Source of the DNA: Euclidia mi
Taxonomy: Eukaryota > Arthropoda > Insecta > Lepidoptera > Erebidae
Reading direction: 5' to 3'
Assembly: GCA_944739405.2 (NCBI GenBank)
Contig: OX123197.2
Coordinates: 56,644,047 to 56,708,046 of the forward strand
DNA: 64,000 bases
Shown: in pieces, positions 19,770 through 32,306 of the stretch
How positions within the stretch are numbered: position 1 is the stretch's first letter
How the letters are laid out: every line of letters begins with the position of its first letter
Position numbers and translations under genes: made by a program
The notes under the pieces: model-generated
The model's database searches: none
Seen by the model: the letters and a program-made list of their open reading frames with translations, nothing else
Told to the model about the DNA's origin: nothing

Positions 19770-20025
19770 CATACATATCGTCACGCCTTTTATCCCCGAA
19801 GGGGTAGGCAGAGGTGTATTTCTACACCCACTTTTCACCAGATATAATTTATTCCCACGTAATAAGGGGCGAGCCTATTGCCGTACCGGGTACATTTCCA
19901 GACTCCGTGCTGCTACTGAGAATTTCGTGACAGAAAAACCCAATAACACTGCCCGACCCAGGAATCGAACCCGGGACCTCCCGATCCCACGCGCACATTT
20001 ATGCCGCGAGACCAACGAGGCAGTC
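19770..20025 (-). mobile_element. tRNA-derived SINE, minus-strand copy 1
   Basis: On the minus strand it starts GACTGCCTCGTTGGTCTC (tRNA-like A-box head) and has a good B box, GGTTCGATTCC. It continues with 'TCAGTAGCAGCACGGAGTCT', then the 3' hairpin word ACCCCTTCGGGGAT. On the plus strand it is followed by the 3' half of the CATCATCATCAGCC repeat (20040-20163). Confidence 0.8.
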
Positions 20026-20336
20026 GTATAGGGTTTGATGTCGAGTTTTCCGTCTCTACGCAAAGATGGTACTCGCATCGTGTTATCCCTTAGTCGCCTC
20101 TTACGATACCCACGGGAAGATAGGGGGTGGTGACACTTGTATTCTATGCCGTCAACCACACGGCGATAATATTGTTTGCTAATAAATGATAATTATATTA
20201 ACATTAGATATATACGAGAGCAAGGCCAAATTATTTATCTTGTTTTACCATGTAACTGTATGGTGCTGGATTGACAATACAAAGAGTCACTTCCGCAATT
20301 CATTCCGTGAATGTCGTCAGCGACTAAGGAAAATAC

Positions 20337-20592
20337 ATACATACATAGTCTCACGCCTATATCCCCGAAGAGGCAGGCAGAGGTATATTCCTACACCCAC
20401 TTTTCGCCAGATTTATTTTAGTCCCACGTAATAGGGGGCGAAACAATTGCCGTACCGGGCACATTACCAGACTCCGTGCTGCTACTGAGAATTTCCTAAC
20501 GAAAAAACCAATAACACTTTGCATCCGGAAAACGGACCCGAGACCTCCCAATCCCACGCGCACATTTATGCCGTGAGACCAACGAGGCAGTC
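20337..20592 (-). mobile_element. tRNA-derived SINE, minus-strand copy 2
   Basis: Same family as 19770-20025 with more changes in the B box (GGTCTCGGGTCCG). The tail carries CCTCTTCGGGGA, a weakened version of the hairpin, and a CATACATACATA end. Confidence 0.78.
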
Positions 20593-20746
20593 TCTAGTAG
20601 TCTAACTAAGGAAAATACTCGACGCAAATAGTACCTTGCAAAAGAGAAGGCAAACTTGACATCAAATTGTATCCCAACTCATCTGGCCAATGTGGTTTAT
20701 CAGGCCAAATCCTCCTATTGCCTCACAATGCTATTGGGACGCAAAG

Positions 20747-20990
20747 ACTGCCTCCGTGGTCCAGTGGATAGCGTATGCGACTGCTGATCGGAGATCCCGA
20801 AATCGATTCCCGGGTCGGGTAAAAGTGTTACTGGGTTTTTCCGAATTCTCAGTAGCAGCACGGAGTCTGGTAATGTGCCCGGTAACGGCAATAGGCTCGC
20901 CCCCTATTACGTTGGACCTAAAAATTCATGGCGAAGAGTGGGTGTAATATTACACCTCTGCCTACCCCTTCGGGGATACAGGCGTGAGTC
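20747..20990 (+). mobile_element. tRNA-derived SINE, plus-strand copy 3
   Basis: Head GACTGCCTCCGTGGTCCAGT, B box AATCGATTCCCGGG, shared body 'CAGTAGCAGCACGGAGTCTG' and 3' CCCCTTCGGGGATA. Opposite in orientation to the two copies just upstream. Confidence 0.8.
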
Positions 20991-22611
20991 TATAAATAAA
21001 AATAAAAAATAAGAAGAGGTCTATGTCCAGCAGTTAACTGTTGAAGGCTGTGTGATGAGATATAGGGAGCAAAGCCAAATTATTTCTCTTGATTTATCAT
21101 ATAATTGGATGTTCTCTGAACTCGCCTAGTCCTGACAGTAAATTTACCATGATCGATACTATCTTCCAACATATTCCAAGACTTCTATATTACATATTAT
21201 CTAAACATATGTTTGCTAAGGGTTGACAGGGGTATGTAAACATTTTATCAGTTGTATTTTAGGTGCGAAGTAACGGAGTCCCAACCTTTTGCAGTATCTG
21301 AATATATATGTATTTGCTGATGTCGAGGCAAATTTAAAGAAACAAAGAGTAACGAAAAATGCCTCGTGTGTAATTTAGAACTTTTACACAGGTCAGATAT
21401 TTGTCGTTTCATGAAATTTGATATTCAGGAAATTGCATTGAACGAGGAAAAGCAAACCAATTCATTAGAAACATGATGTTACAGCCTAGTCTTCAACTGT
21501 AAATAGAATAATGAAAATTAAGGCGATGATGATAATATTGCAACTGTTTTATCAAGAAAAAAATGTTATACGTGTTTTATTTGCATAAGGTAGACGATTT
21601 CGGATATTTGGTTTTGCCAAAATAAATAATGAGAGTGGGCTATCTGGTTGGACATAATATCTGGATGTATTATTCTCGTCAAAAGATAATGAAACTAAAC
21701 ACAGCTCCAGCAAAATCAATCCAATATTTTTTAAAGAGCTTTATAATTTGATTTGTATACTATTCAGGCGAAAATGTACTTAATGTGAACCCTTTTATCT
21801 AACAAAACAAGGAAATCTAATACAAAAACAGGTCATCAAATAAAACCATAAACCATGTTCATCCAATAACGATACTCATATACGACTTAAAGTAATTGCG
21901 TTAAGGTCTACATCTACAATATACAACATATCACTATTTATTCGTAAGTTACTTCGTGCCATAGAGAAATCCGTCAATTGGATTTCTCTATGGCACATGA
22001 GGAAGGGCTCCTTCTAACTTCATTATGAGTTAAACTATTTACCTTTACCTGATTTTGTGGAGCTGACTCTGCTTTTATGTTGGGAAGCGTTTTCGGTTGA
22101 TTTTGTTCGAGGAAGACAGCGACAAATGTTTTCTTGTATTGTGTACAAGGAAAATATATTTTGGAGTTCATGGTATTTATTTACATAGTATCGATGGAGA
22201 GTGTTCGTCTTTTAACCATAAATCATTGGCTTGTTGGCAATGTAAGTTTTAACTATTAATTATACGTGTGGTGCCAGATTAAGAACACAAATTATCACTA
22301 CCCCATTTCATTCCTATGATGTTGTAAGGGTCATAGTATAAGGTCAAAGAAAGACATGTACCAAAATTGTACCTACCTTTGTGAGAAGACGGGAAAATTT
22401 GATATCAAACCCTGCACAATCCCATCCGGCTAGCGTGGTACCTATTGCGTGTAGGCGAAACTTCCTATTGACTTCCAGTGCTACTGTGAGGCAAAATATG
22501 ATAAGAAGTTCTGCAGGCACTACCAGCAAGACTTCGACATTCAAGCACTAGTAATATGGTCAAGTGATCTCCGGTAGTTATCACAGTGTTTCATAACAAC
22601 ACAGCAATCAT
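20991..22611. other. No gene recognised; one perfect 17-bp hairpin
   Basis: Nothing coding recognised. At 21956-21996 GTGCCATAGAGAAATCC and its exact reverse complement flank a 7-nt loop. Confidence 0.55.
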
Positions 22612-22740
22612 CATCATCAGCCCTTTATACTGTCCCACAGCTGGGCACGGGCCTCTTCTCTCTATGAGAAGGGTAAGGCCATAGTCCACCACGCTGGCCA
22701 CTTGGCCAGCGTGGTTGACTATGGCCTTACCCTTATACTG
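22612..22740. repeat. CATCATCATCAGCC / CCACGCTGGCC repeat with foldback
   Basis: Starts CATCATCATCAGCCCTTTAT. Around 22685-22735, AGTCCACCACGCTGGCCA and TGGCCAGCGTGGTTGACT form a foldback around a short loop, so part of the repeat is present in both orientations. Confidence 0.65.
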
Positions 22741-23580
22741 CACATGTATGTATGTTTGTGTAGTTTAGTGAACACGGATGCTGTAACACGAGCCGAAACG
22801 TCTCGGCAAATAAATACTATACTATTCTCATGTTTTTAAATAATTGATATACTCGTAGATCCATTAAATAAAAATATTACTACGAATATGTAATATTAGC
22901 AGAAAATCGGGCTCAGTGGTGTGCCATTGGAGAGGCCTATATTCAGTAATGGAGGTTGGTGGGCTAATCATGATGATGATGTGTTTCGAACATTTGCTTC
23001 AGCGTTAGCATCACAGTCCAGTCTTTGTGCTGCTATGGTAAACTTAACAGAAAATATATGTTTATAGATCTCAAAAGTTATTTATGATTGTATATTCTCA
23101 ATACTTTACTATGATCTGCAGACATAATTACATAATAATGTCATTATACCAAGGAAGCACTAAATGTGCATACATAAAATATTTATGACCACGTAATGGC
23201 TAATGGGGAGTAATTATTTTTATTATATAAAACTTATAAATAATCACTGGGAAAGCCCAAAATCAAAAGCTTTATTTTGTTTATCTTTAAAAATAAGTTA
23301 CGAGACATGGACTCAGCATTTCTTGAAATCTGTCGAATCATAATAGCTAAATAAAACACAGCGAAGAAACCTCGCGTTGTTTTCTAGAACTCTGTGGAAA
23401 AACTTATATTCAGTCAAACTTGGCGCACAGTGGGCTCATGATATAATGATCCCAAACTAAGCACCACTTGTACCGTAGCAACCAGATAAGTTTAGTGTAA
23501 ACATATTTTAAAACATACAATGCAGATGATAATAATAATATGATATAGATAAATCACACCCAGCAGGCCAGATCTCGTAT
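22741..23580. other. Repeat debris, no gene recognised
   Basis: Includes a moth-type phrase near 22910-22980 (CAGTGGTGTGCCATTGGAGA to TGATGATGATG). No coding sequence identified. Confidence 0.4.
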
Positions 23581-23815
23581 TTTTATATGACACCAGCCGT
23601 TTCCCGCGGTTTCACCCGCGTCCTGAGAGAACTACTTCGCGTACCCGAAAAACCCAAATATCTTACGGACCCCTATTTAAAAAAAAAATATAGCCTATGT
23701 TACTCGCAGATAATGTAGCTTTCTAATGGTGAAAGAATTTTTAATATCGGTCCAGTAGTTTTTGAGTTTATCCATTACAAACAAAAATACAATTTTTTCT
23801 TCTTTATAATATTAG
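23581..23815 (+). mobile_element. Interspersed repeat resembling the 3' end of an insect LINE
   Basis: Contains CCCGCGGTTTCACCCGCGTC, then 'CTAATGGTGAAAGAATTTTT' and 'TCGGTCCAGTAGTTTTTGAG', phrases recurring in insect repeats. Family not determined. Confidence 0.5.
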
Positions 23816-25520
23816 TTTAGATTGAAATTATATTTAGAATTGACTCAGAAGCGGGATTCTGATAACTTAATGTCATTATCGTATAATTTGAAATAAACAG
23901 TTCGTCGTTGACACATATTTTGACACTTATTTCAATTTACGATCTCGTTACAATGTCATTCAAATATCAGATAATTTAGAAGAATACGCTTTTTGTGACG
24001 TAAATATGACACTGACATTATATCGAAACTGTATTTATTTAGGAGAATTGGGCCTATATAAAACAAAATAAATAATCATGATCATCACACAAAAAATGTT
24101 CTATGGGAACCGGATCCATGACCTCCGTCTTAGCATTCAGAGTCACAATCGCCTAGGCCATTACTGGCCTAGGCGATTGTGACCTAGTCAAATAAGATTA
24201 TTTAAATTTCAATTTATTTGGTGTTTGCTTATCAATCACATACATCTACAAAACAAATCAAATACGTTTGCCTAAAATCTCAGTAACATTTCACTAAACA
24301 AACAATGTGTAGGCGGTGTAGAAAACCTAGCTACAATCTATTTGCATCCACATCAGAGCTACTAAACGAGTTCCGATGGCTGCCCCAATCGATTCAAGGC
24401 AGTATATTTCATCGGTACCCCTTAAATATTTAAGACCGTTCCCCTGACCTTTTCTTGTACATAATGTAACGGTAAATCTGTGTGTTTATTAGCTTTTATC
24501 TTGGGAACTACTGGAGTGGTTTTTATGTTATCAAACCTTTTGGGATTCGCGTTTCTTAATGTTTTTTTTTTTCTTTCAATTTTGGATTCAAAATCGGAAA
24601 TTGACTGTCAATGGTTTCTTCTTGAATTGAAAAAACTAGGCTTTAAATCTGATATTCTTAGGTAGTTATTTACTCCCTTTTGAATTGTATTTAATGTGTA
24701 TTCCGCTAAAATGCTTTGGGTTTTTTCACTAACTACGCCATATATTAGCTCTGTATTGGAACTGAAAGCATATTTCCATTACATATATATAGACCAGTAT
24801 ATTTTTTTAATACTAATTGTATCGTTCTCAATTTTCCGATGGACATAAATAACTCTTCCTTACAATTATGTATTAGTTAGTTCAAATTAAAAGATACAGT
24901 ATTTGCTGTTAAAACACATCTTTTCGCACACAACGTTACTGATTTTAATACTATTCGTATATGAAGCTTATATTTTTAAAGGCGAAGCAACTCTATCACG
25001 TTTCCCATAATATATCGGTTTTATTCCCTCAGTCGCAGCGGAGTAAACAGTGAACGATATCGTCATGTCCGTGTCAGCTGCATAATTGATGGAGTGCCAG
25101 CGAATTAAGTCAATTGTACTGTTTGCATATATTCTAACAAACAGGGGATTTATATTTAGAGGTGTTGATTTCACGGTACAATACCAATCGGTATTATTTA
25201 GGTATTTGTTTTGGGAAAACTTTGTCAACACTATCATAGTCAATAATGTAGAAGCTAGTTTAAATGTGTGTCTGACATAATTTGGGTATTGTTTTGGGAC
25301 TCTTTTGTCAGTATATCAGAGTCAATAATGTGAGCTAGTTAAATGTGTCGGTCATAGTTTTGAGGTTTGAGATATATTTATTTGTCATAAGAATTATACA
25401 TTCACTTACATGAGAAAGTTTACAATAATATTACACGTTTTGTTCGGCGCACAGTAAAAACAAGTTCACAATATTAAATAAAGTATGGTAGATACAATTA
25501 AACTAAAACCGACCAGACTA
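23816..25520. other. No gene recognised; one perfect 18-bp hairpin
   Basis: At 24142-24183 GTCACAATCGCCTAGGCC and its exact reverse complement surround a 6-nt loop. Otherwise AT-rich with no supported gene. Confidence 0.5.
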
Positions 25521-26289
25521 AGGGCCGATTTCACCAATTTTAATACAAAACTAGCTTTACTAAACCTAAGTTCAATAAAACGAGATCAAATGTCGATGTT
25601 GATCTTGATTTACGTCCAACTGATTTCACCACCTACTTGATGAGTTCATTTGATCGCGTTCAGTAAAACCGAGTTTTTATGCTATTTCCTATAAAAAAAC
25701 GTAAACGTCCTCTCGGAACTGTCATATAGAGCGGGTTGTTACTGTCAATTTATAAACTATGCGTCTTGGTTGCGTACCTGCATGGTATTCTTTTATTGTT
25801 AGTAAAATTATTAAATAGTAAATTTATTTAATAGGAACTTACATGTTGGAACTATACTCTATTTTATTTTCAATTGACTCCAAAATAGACAAAACCAACA
25901 GTTTTGTCTATTTTGGAATCGAAATCTGGTAAAAAATCTTGATCATCAAGTATGTTAAAATGTTCTTCTCTCTGACGAATCAAGGAAATCTAGGACGACG
26001 GAGAGAATAGTCTAGCTAATGCCCTTTCCATTACGAGTTTTTTAAAATATTTGATGACCAAACAAACAAAACAGACGATGCGAAATATGTACAAGAATGA
26101 CAAGTTAGAACAATCTATAAATCGGTTCAAGTGGTTAAACGCCGAAAATCGGGCTTTCAGAACTTAAACTCGTTTTAACTGTGATGAAATGATGATGAAA
26201 TACAAAATGACGATTTGATCTCAGTTAAACGCTTGAACCGAGTTTAAGTTGCACTGAACGCGTTTATATGCTCTGGTTAAATCGGCCCT
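25521..26289. mobile_element. MITE with AGGGCCGATTT ends and TA target duplication
   Basis: Left end AGGGCCGATTTCACCA and right end reverse complement AGGGCCGATTTAACCA, each flanked by TA (25519-25520 and 26290-26291). No transposase ORF. A perfect-type hairpin (CCAAAATAGACAAAAC / GTTTTGTCTATTTTGG) lies near 25881-25918. The part from 25548 onward is duplicated at 39559-40300. Confidence 0.7.
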
Positions 26290-26722
26290 TAGACATTCCA
26301 TTAGAATTACACAGAGTACGCGCGACTGGATGCGGCACTTGATAAAGTCATGCTTGGATAGCGTAATGACTACATTTCTATAATTATTATAGTACTTTTT
26401 TTTTACGAGGTGGAAAATCCCTTCGGATCTCCGACTCTTGGGGGAAATAAGAGCCGGAGTATGTGGTGTTTCCACTAAAAACCACCTCGACTTCCGCCAT
26501 GTACCCGTGTGTCGGAGAGTGGGGCATCACCAAAGAAAAAAAAAGAAAACAGAAAAGAAAAACTCATTTATTCCAATATGTAGGTACACAATGTAACAGG
26601 CAGGATGAATACATAAATTAACATAAACACTAACCTAACATAAATAGAATCGTTTTCCAACTCAGCATAATGCCATCTTGTAACACAAGATGGCGCTGAT
26701 ATTCTGTTGGGACCATTAATAC
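26290..26722. other. Flank between MITE and LTR, unclassified repeat-like sequence
   Basis: Contains ACGAGGTGGAAAATCCCTTC, a purine-rich A-run near 26536-26562, and a small foldback GCCATCTTGT / ACAAGATGGC at 26671-26694. No gene. Confidence 0.4.
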
Positions 26723-28374
26723 TGTAACGGAATCCTATGGACCCCAGGCTGATTAAAATTTTAGTTTTCTTACTAACTGGGTCTAAAATATCAATTTCAG
26801 CCTGGCCCCGCCAAGTAATTTGTGGCCAGGGTTCCCGCGCCCCTACGCCCGCGCAGGAACTATGGAATCCGTCCCTTCCTCTATATTCCTCTACTGACAG
26901 CATTTACCAAACGTAAACGCTTATAATTGAATGAAAGTGGTCATCAAAATACTAAAGACAGCGATACATTAGTATTGGTTTGTCATCACAAAATCACTCT
27001 CCATATATTCATGCTTCACATATTGGTACTTGAGTACAAGGCAGCGTATCTCAGAGACGGCAGCTCCAGGGAGACGGAGAACATGATCCAGGTATATTAG
27101 TCATATAGTATTATCGGCGCCGAGTATTTCAGCGATATCCAGTGTATAGTATTGAACGTACAGTAACAGTCTCAGAACTGATGTCACAAAACGCCTCCTT
27201 GCCGCAAGTCACAACATTGAAGCCCATACAAACATAGTCAATTAAAACGTATTAAGCCATCGCGCATAGTATGCGGGGAAGCTCTCGTTACAATCGCCGC
27301 TAGGTTAGCCGCATTAGGTCTTACTGCTACCGCGTGACCGACAGGTGGCTCTTCTTTCGCTCTTTAAAACCTTGTCAGCTGCTATGTACTGGCCTGTACG
27401 CAGGTTTAGACAGCGATTGTGAAAGTCCTGCATTCTACCACCTGATCGCAAATACGGAGACTCCCATCATACATCGCTCGTCTTTACATCCATCATCAAC
27501 AAGGTACGAACCACTACTAATGGTACACGCGGTTATTGATAATATAACTAGGTACAATATCTCATAGAGAACTTTATATTTTAGTCAGCCTGGTATATAT
27601 ATATATATGGTGTGATATAGACATAGATACACAACAGAGTTATTAATGTTATACAGTTCATGCAATAAATTACAGTAAAGTGAATAACAGACACTCACCG
27701 GACTATTAGCTGCGTCACTGCCAAACTTACCCCTTGCCCTGTGCTGATCACCTTCTCTTCAAGCCGCTCGCCTTGTTCTTTGATATCACTAAGCACTAAT
27801 TATCGACCAACACCGAACCTCTTTCGCGCTAGGCCAGGTCCGATCTCTCTCGCGCCATAAGACCAACTGTCTGAAACACCACGCTAGAGCGTTCCCGTGA
27901 ACTGCCCTCTTCCGCGTCCTAAGACTGACTGTCCCAGATCCGCTCGGTTCCGCGTCCCAACATTCACTCTCACATCCAACACCCCCACTACCACGTCACG
28001 CTGTCCTGGGACCCGACTGGCCCTGCCTCCTAAGATCGACTGTCCAGTCAAACACCCCCAAGGCAACGCCCCTGACCTCTTACTACCTGACAAGGGTTCG
28101 TTTTTTATCGTTGATCCCCTTTTTTATGATCCTCAACTATACAGCATGTGAACACTACAGTGCCAATATTTTTTCATATTTCATGGCTATTTCTTTACTT
28201 ATAAGCCTGTCACATAATTCTTATAAATTTGTCAAACTCTTGGGATTTATGAGTTTCCTAATTGCATAACGTTGGCGCCAGCGTAGCGATAAGACAAACA
28301 CATGTGGAAACAAGTATGCGACCTAAGGACTATATATTATTATTTAATTTGGTGTAGCGAGCAACACCATTACA
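26723..28374 (-). repeat. 3' LTR (A) of the large element, 1652 bp
   Basis: On the minus strand starts TGTAATGGTGTTG and ends ATTCCGTTACA (TG...CA). Left flank ATAC at 26719-26722. The GC-richer stretch 27850-28080 has several near-repeats of CCGCGTCC...ACTGTCC. Small open frames inside are not supported as genes. Confidence 0.88.
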
Positions 28375-31320
28375 TTCCCCCCTCTGAAAATCAGACGCGT
28401 AGACTAAGTCATAGCGTATGAGCTTTCACTAAAGATACAATAGCATATGTAGTAGAGTACGCCAGTTAAAACTGCATCTTATTTTCCACCATTTAACTGC
28501 CGGCAAACATCATACAACTTCCAAGAAGTATCCATTGCTTCATACCACTTATCCTAACTTATAGTTGATTGATAATAATAACCCTACCATACCTTTGCTA
28601 AGGTCACTCCGTACGATACAATAACTAACTAACTATACTTCAGCCATCTCCATATTATGACAACATTGTTGCTTATATGTATCCTATAGCAATTGTTGCC
28701 TCAACTGTGCCTAATCAAATATGAACGTTTTACTATGCCTATGAGAAATTATCAAAACTCTTATCCATCTGTATACTACTAAACTTCTCCTCAGACCTAA
28801 ACTTCTTATTGGAACTAGTGCACATAACCGAGATCACCAGTGGCCCGTAACCTATGTATTCCAATAAGCCAGATGGCGTTTTAGCATTAAATTCTCAAAA
28901 TAGTAGTACAATCTATAAGACATCCTATCCATGCTTAGAATGGAGGTGTACATACCAGATGTCTTCTTGACAAACGGGCAGCGTGGTATGATCAGGGTAC
29001 CTGATTCGCCATTGTCACTCGTCGAAATCGGGTTCAGTAGCGGGTGTACATAGCGTCAGGTAGCAGTGGCTGGAATAGTTCGCACACACTCGTATAAGAG
29101 ACTAGTTTTATCAAAAGTGACAGACAAGTAGTTGCAATAGTTTTATATAATGAGCTAAATAGTCGTAAACAATAATATAGTGCAGCAGTCGTTTTCCCCA
29201 GTTGATAGCCCGACAGTCCCTACAACTAAACAATTCTTAACTCGGTCCCACACTAGGAATTATTCCCATTTAGCTAGTAATTGTACGCGCGGGGATCGAA
29301 CCCACAATGTTCGGCGAGATGGCCGCCAATCAGTTCTCCATTCGCATCATCAAGTGTATCGGCACTATGTCTACCTCATTATTAAGGCTCTGATTTTAGT
29401 TAACATAAATAACAATCACTATTATTACTCGTGTAGTTGGACGCAGTTGCCAAATATATTATGTCGTAAAGAAAAGTTCTATATAATAAACGACACACAT
29501 AAGGCCCTATGTAACTTAAACCTTCGTTTAATATTGTATCTCTAAGAGTTCGGATCAGAGGGACTTGTTTGAAGGTACTCGATGTTCGCGTTTATAGTTA
29601 GTGAAGATAAAAGAACTTAGCTCTGTGTAAGATGATCCGATGTGAGATATGTCATTCGACGCATACTGCAGCCGTCTTGCACTTTACTGGAAAGCCGCTC
29701 CTTTGTAATCACTGCTCCACGTGCGGTAGATGAGGTAGGATCCTGGAATTTTAAATGAAATGCCACGAGTATCAAACTTCCAAGATTAGTCATATAATAA
29801 TTATACGACTTCTATTTGAGTACTAAACCCGGATACAAACTAACAAATGATTAGAGATGTGATGCGGATCACCAATTAATATTTTTCCGTACGGATGCGT
29901 AATAAGTATTTTTGCATGAGTCTAGCAACAAAATATTATTTTTATTTGAACTTCAGAATCAAGTTAGCTGTTTACGGATATCACACGAAAGGGCTAAACT
30001 ATGTCTATGAGTCTAGTATGTATCAAGACGTTCTTAGCATACTGCTTACACACCTCTCGAATCTCATGAGGAATAGGAACTCAATGTCAAGCTCTAAGCA
30101 AACCTGGGGCTCGAACCCCGGTACATTGAGCGCTCTTAAAAGTTATGTGTACAATATACCAGGCATAACATATGCATACATCATTGCCACTGGCTATCAC
30201 ATTGTAACGCAGATGAGTAAGTATTGTAAATACTCAGCTAAACTAAAATTTGAGATAGCCTAAACTGTAACAGTTAGGTAAAATACTGATGCTTAGAATT
30301 AACACGTGTAGAATATCTATTTCATATGACGCACGGCGGGAATCGAACCCATACCAAAGACGGCAGAAATGACTTACAAAAGCCATTCAGTTTTTCAAAA
30401 GAATGCAGCACATGTGCAGTCATATCTTAACAAAGTAGCCGATCTTGGCCCTTGGACAAAGCACGTCAATAATACAAAAGAACTATGGCTTCTTTCACGA
30501 TGGGAATCGAACCCATCCTAAAAAACGGCGTAAATGACTTTCTAAAGCCATTCAGTTCCTTAAAACAATGCGCCACATGCGCAATCATATCTTAACAAAG
30601 TAGCCCATCCTGTCCTTTTCACGTGCGCGTTGGCGCGTTCGGACAAAGCACATCAATAATACAAAAGAACAATAGTTCCTTTCTAGCCTTCTTTCTTTTA
30701 AGTAATAAACATCTAAAATGTGTTTCCCTTTTTTGTTTTATCCCTTATTTTTTCACACGCTGGCATTTGGAAACAAAACGTGCCAGATGTCGGCTTATTG
30801 CATTGCCTTTCTAGTTTGGGAAACAATTTTAAAACAAAACATTTTAAAATAATGGTCACTAAACCCAGCTCCAGACAATAATAACAACAATTAACAAAAT
30901 AGTTTCGTGTTCAACAATAGTGTGCATTCTTTTTATGTTTGGGAATCGAACCCAAAATATTTAAAATCACATTGTGCGACTTCTATAAAGCCGACGCCGA
31001 TCATTAAGTACATGAGTATAATATCCGCCGACTTTCACCAATGCTCAGGAATCGAACCTAGAGCTTTTATAAAGTATACCAAAATGCTGCAGTAGGCTAA
31101 TATTACCCTAATCTACTTGCTAACACGTTAGGAAACTAAATTTACTGATACATGACCTAAGAATAATCCTTTTCTCAATTACAGCTCGTGTACACTTCAT
31201 CATTAAAACCCCTATGCATTCTGTAAGAATCTCAACTCAACCAATGTAATAAACTAATAGATGCTTGTCCAAAGAACGCGTATGCATAAGATAGATATTA
31301 TTACTAGATTTCGTAATTTA
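28375..31320 (-). other. Non-coding internal region of the large LTR element, with T-arm-like motifs
   Basis: No gag/pol similarity. On the minus strand GGTTCGA-type words with short flanking stems occur at about 29291-29303, 30106-30119, 30338-30350, 30502-30514, 30941-30953 and 31048-31059, all in one orientation. The polypurine tract is at the left edge. Plus-strand open frames at 29180-29545 and 29895-30263 look accidental. Confidence 0.65.
30336..30665 (-). repeat. Two tandem tRNA-like units
   Basis: Two homologous units about 165 bp apart. Each has, on the minus strand, an anticodon-arm-like hairpin (AATGGCTT...AAGTCATT; plus-strand 30368-30387 and 30533-30552), about 15 nt of variable region, then GGGTTCGATTCCC as a T-arm. 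The second unit's T-arm has a perfect 6-bp stem with a 7-nt loop (30499-30517). An acceptor stem is not evident, so I do not call a functional tRNA. Confidence 0.6.
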
Positions 31321-31324
31321 ATAC
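31321..31324. repeat. Target duplication ATAC, left side of Gypsy
   Basis: Repeated at 36114-36117. Confidence 0.8.
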
Positions 31325-32158
31325 TGAGACGGAGGATCTCAGGTAGGGTGTCGGGGTTCGAGAGAAACACTGCTAGGCTGAACAGGTTCTTTATTATGTC
31401 TCACTACCGCTTACATACAGTATGACCGAACTAGGTAAGCACTGGCCTGAGCTGGCTGGAGTGTAGACTCCTGCTGCTCTCCGACGCTCGCAGGGTAGCT
31501 GCTCGTAGGATCGCCGATGAGCTGGCCAAGGTGCGCTGCGCAGGCAGCTCTGTGGTCGACGTTCAGGCTGAGCGGGTCTCAGGCGGTGCAGCCGATGTGG
31601 GCCGAGCGGTCAGGCTCAGGCGTCCGTGGCCTGGCTGTAGGAGCTCGTAGGCAGGAACGGAGGCTTGGGTGGCAGCTGGCTAGTAGCGGCACGGCGCCAG
31701 CAGCTCGTGGCTTGTAGCCCGTAGGAAGAACGTCAGCCCGTAGGAAGAACGTCAGGTGCAGTGAGCTCGTAGGGTGAACTGGAAACAGCATAGAGAATAC
31801 ACAACAACCGGTCAGGAACAGGCGGTCCCTAGATCGGCTGTTATGCTTAGGAGACACAGATACTACAGACAGAACATATAGGCACACAGACAACTAGAAT
31901 ATGCTTACCCCCAGCGGGACAGTAGATAGGAAGTAGAATGTAGAATAATCGCGAGGTGTAGCGGCAGCGTTCCGATGTCTAGGGAAAGTGACCATTCTAC
32001 AACGCGCACCCATCTTATATAGATGTAGCCTATGACTCACAACTGCCTTTGGCTAGTGAATATGACCATATTTGGTAATATTGCGAACGATGTCTGGCTA
32101 AGCTGGCGTTAAGCGCCTGCGAGATATTATAACGCAATACGTGTAGTATTACGTTACA
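31325..32158 (-). repeat. Gypsy 3' LTR, 834 bp
   Basis: On the minus strand TGTAACGTAATAC ... CCGTCTCA. GC-rich, with a short direct repeat (CCCGTAGGAAGAACGTCAG twice at about 31719-31755). Open frames inside are shadows and identical in the other LTR. Confidence 0.92.
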
Positions 32159-32171
32159 ATACCCCACTCTG
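32159..32171 (-). other. Gypsy polypurine tract region
   Basis: Minus-strand GAGTGGGGTAT directly precedes the 3' LTR start, the expected plus-strand primer position. Confidence 0.6.
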
Positions 32172-32306
32172 TACAGCAGGATTTTTCGTGACTAGACAAG
32201 AAAAATCCGTCTAACTAAGTCCTCCGAACTTCTGTAGACAGTGCTAAGTAGATAGTGACTATGGAACTCAAACTGCAGGTAGGTACAATGAAAGAATCTA
32301 GTTAGG

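Larger units (their letters stand above)
25548..28374. repeat. 2.83-kb segment (MITE, flank, LTR), copy 1
   Basis: Matches 39559-42385 at a constant offset of 14011. I saw one substitution (28332 versus 42343). It covers most of the MITE, 430 bp of flank with the gaggtggaaaatccc phrase near 26409, and a full 1652-bp LTR. Confidence 0.9.

Noticed and set aside
26723..28374. The 1652-bp repeats as a segmental duplication unrelated to transposition
   Set aside because: TG...CA ends, an adjacent PBS on one copy, a polypurine tract on another, and ATAC duplications show they are LTRs.
29280..31060. Calling genuine tRNA genes at the GGGTTCGATTCC motifs
   Set aside because: T-arm and sometimes anticodon-like arms are visible, but no acceptor stem or complete cloverleaf could be drawn.
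28375..31320. Plus-strand open frames of 121 and 122 codons (29180-29545 and 29895-30263) as genes
   Set aside because: They run through T-arm-like motifs on the strand opposite to the element and show no domain or splice context.
31517..31893. Open frames inside the Gypsy LTRs (also 35472-35848)
   Set aside because: Identical in both LTRs and on opposite strands; no coding features. They are LTR sequence.
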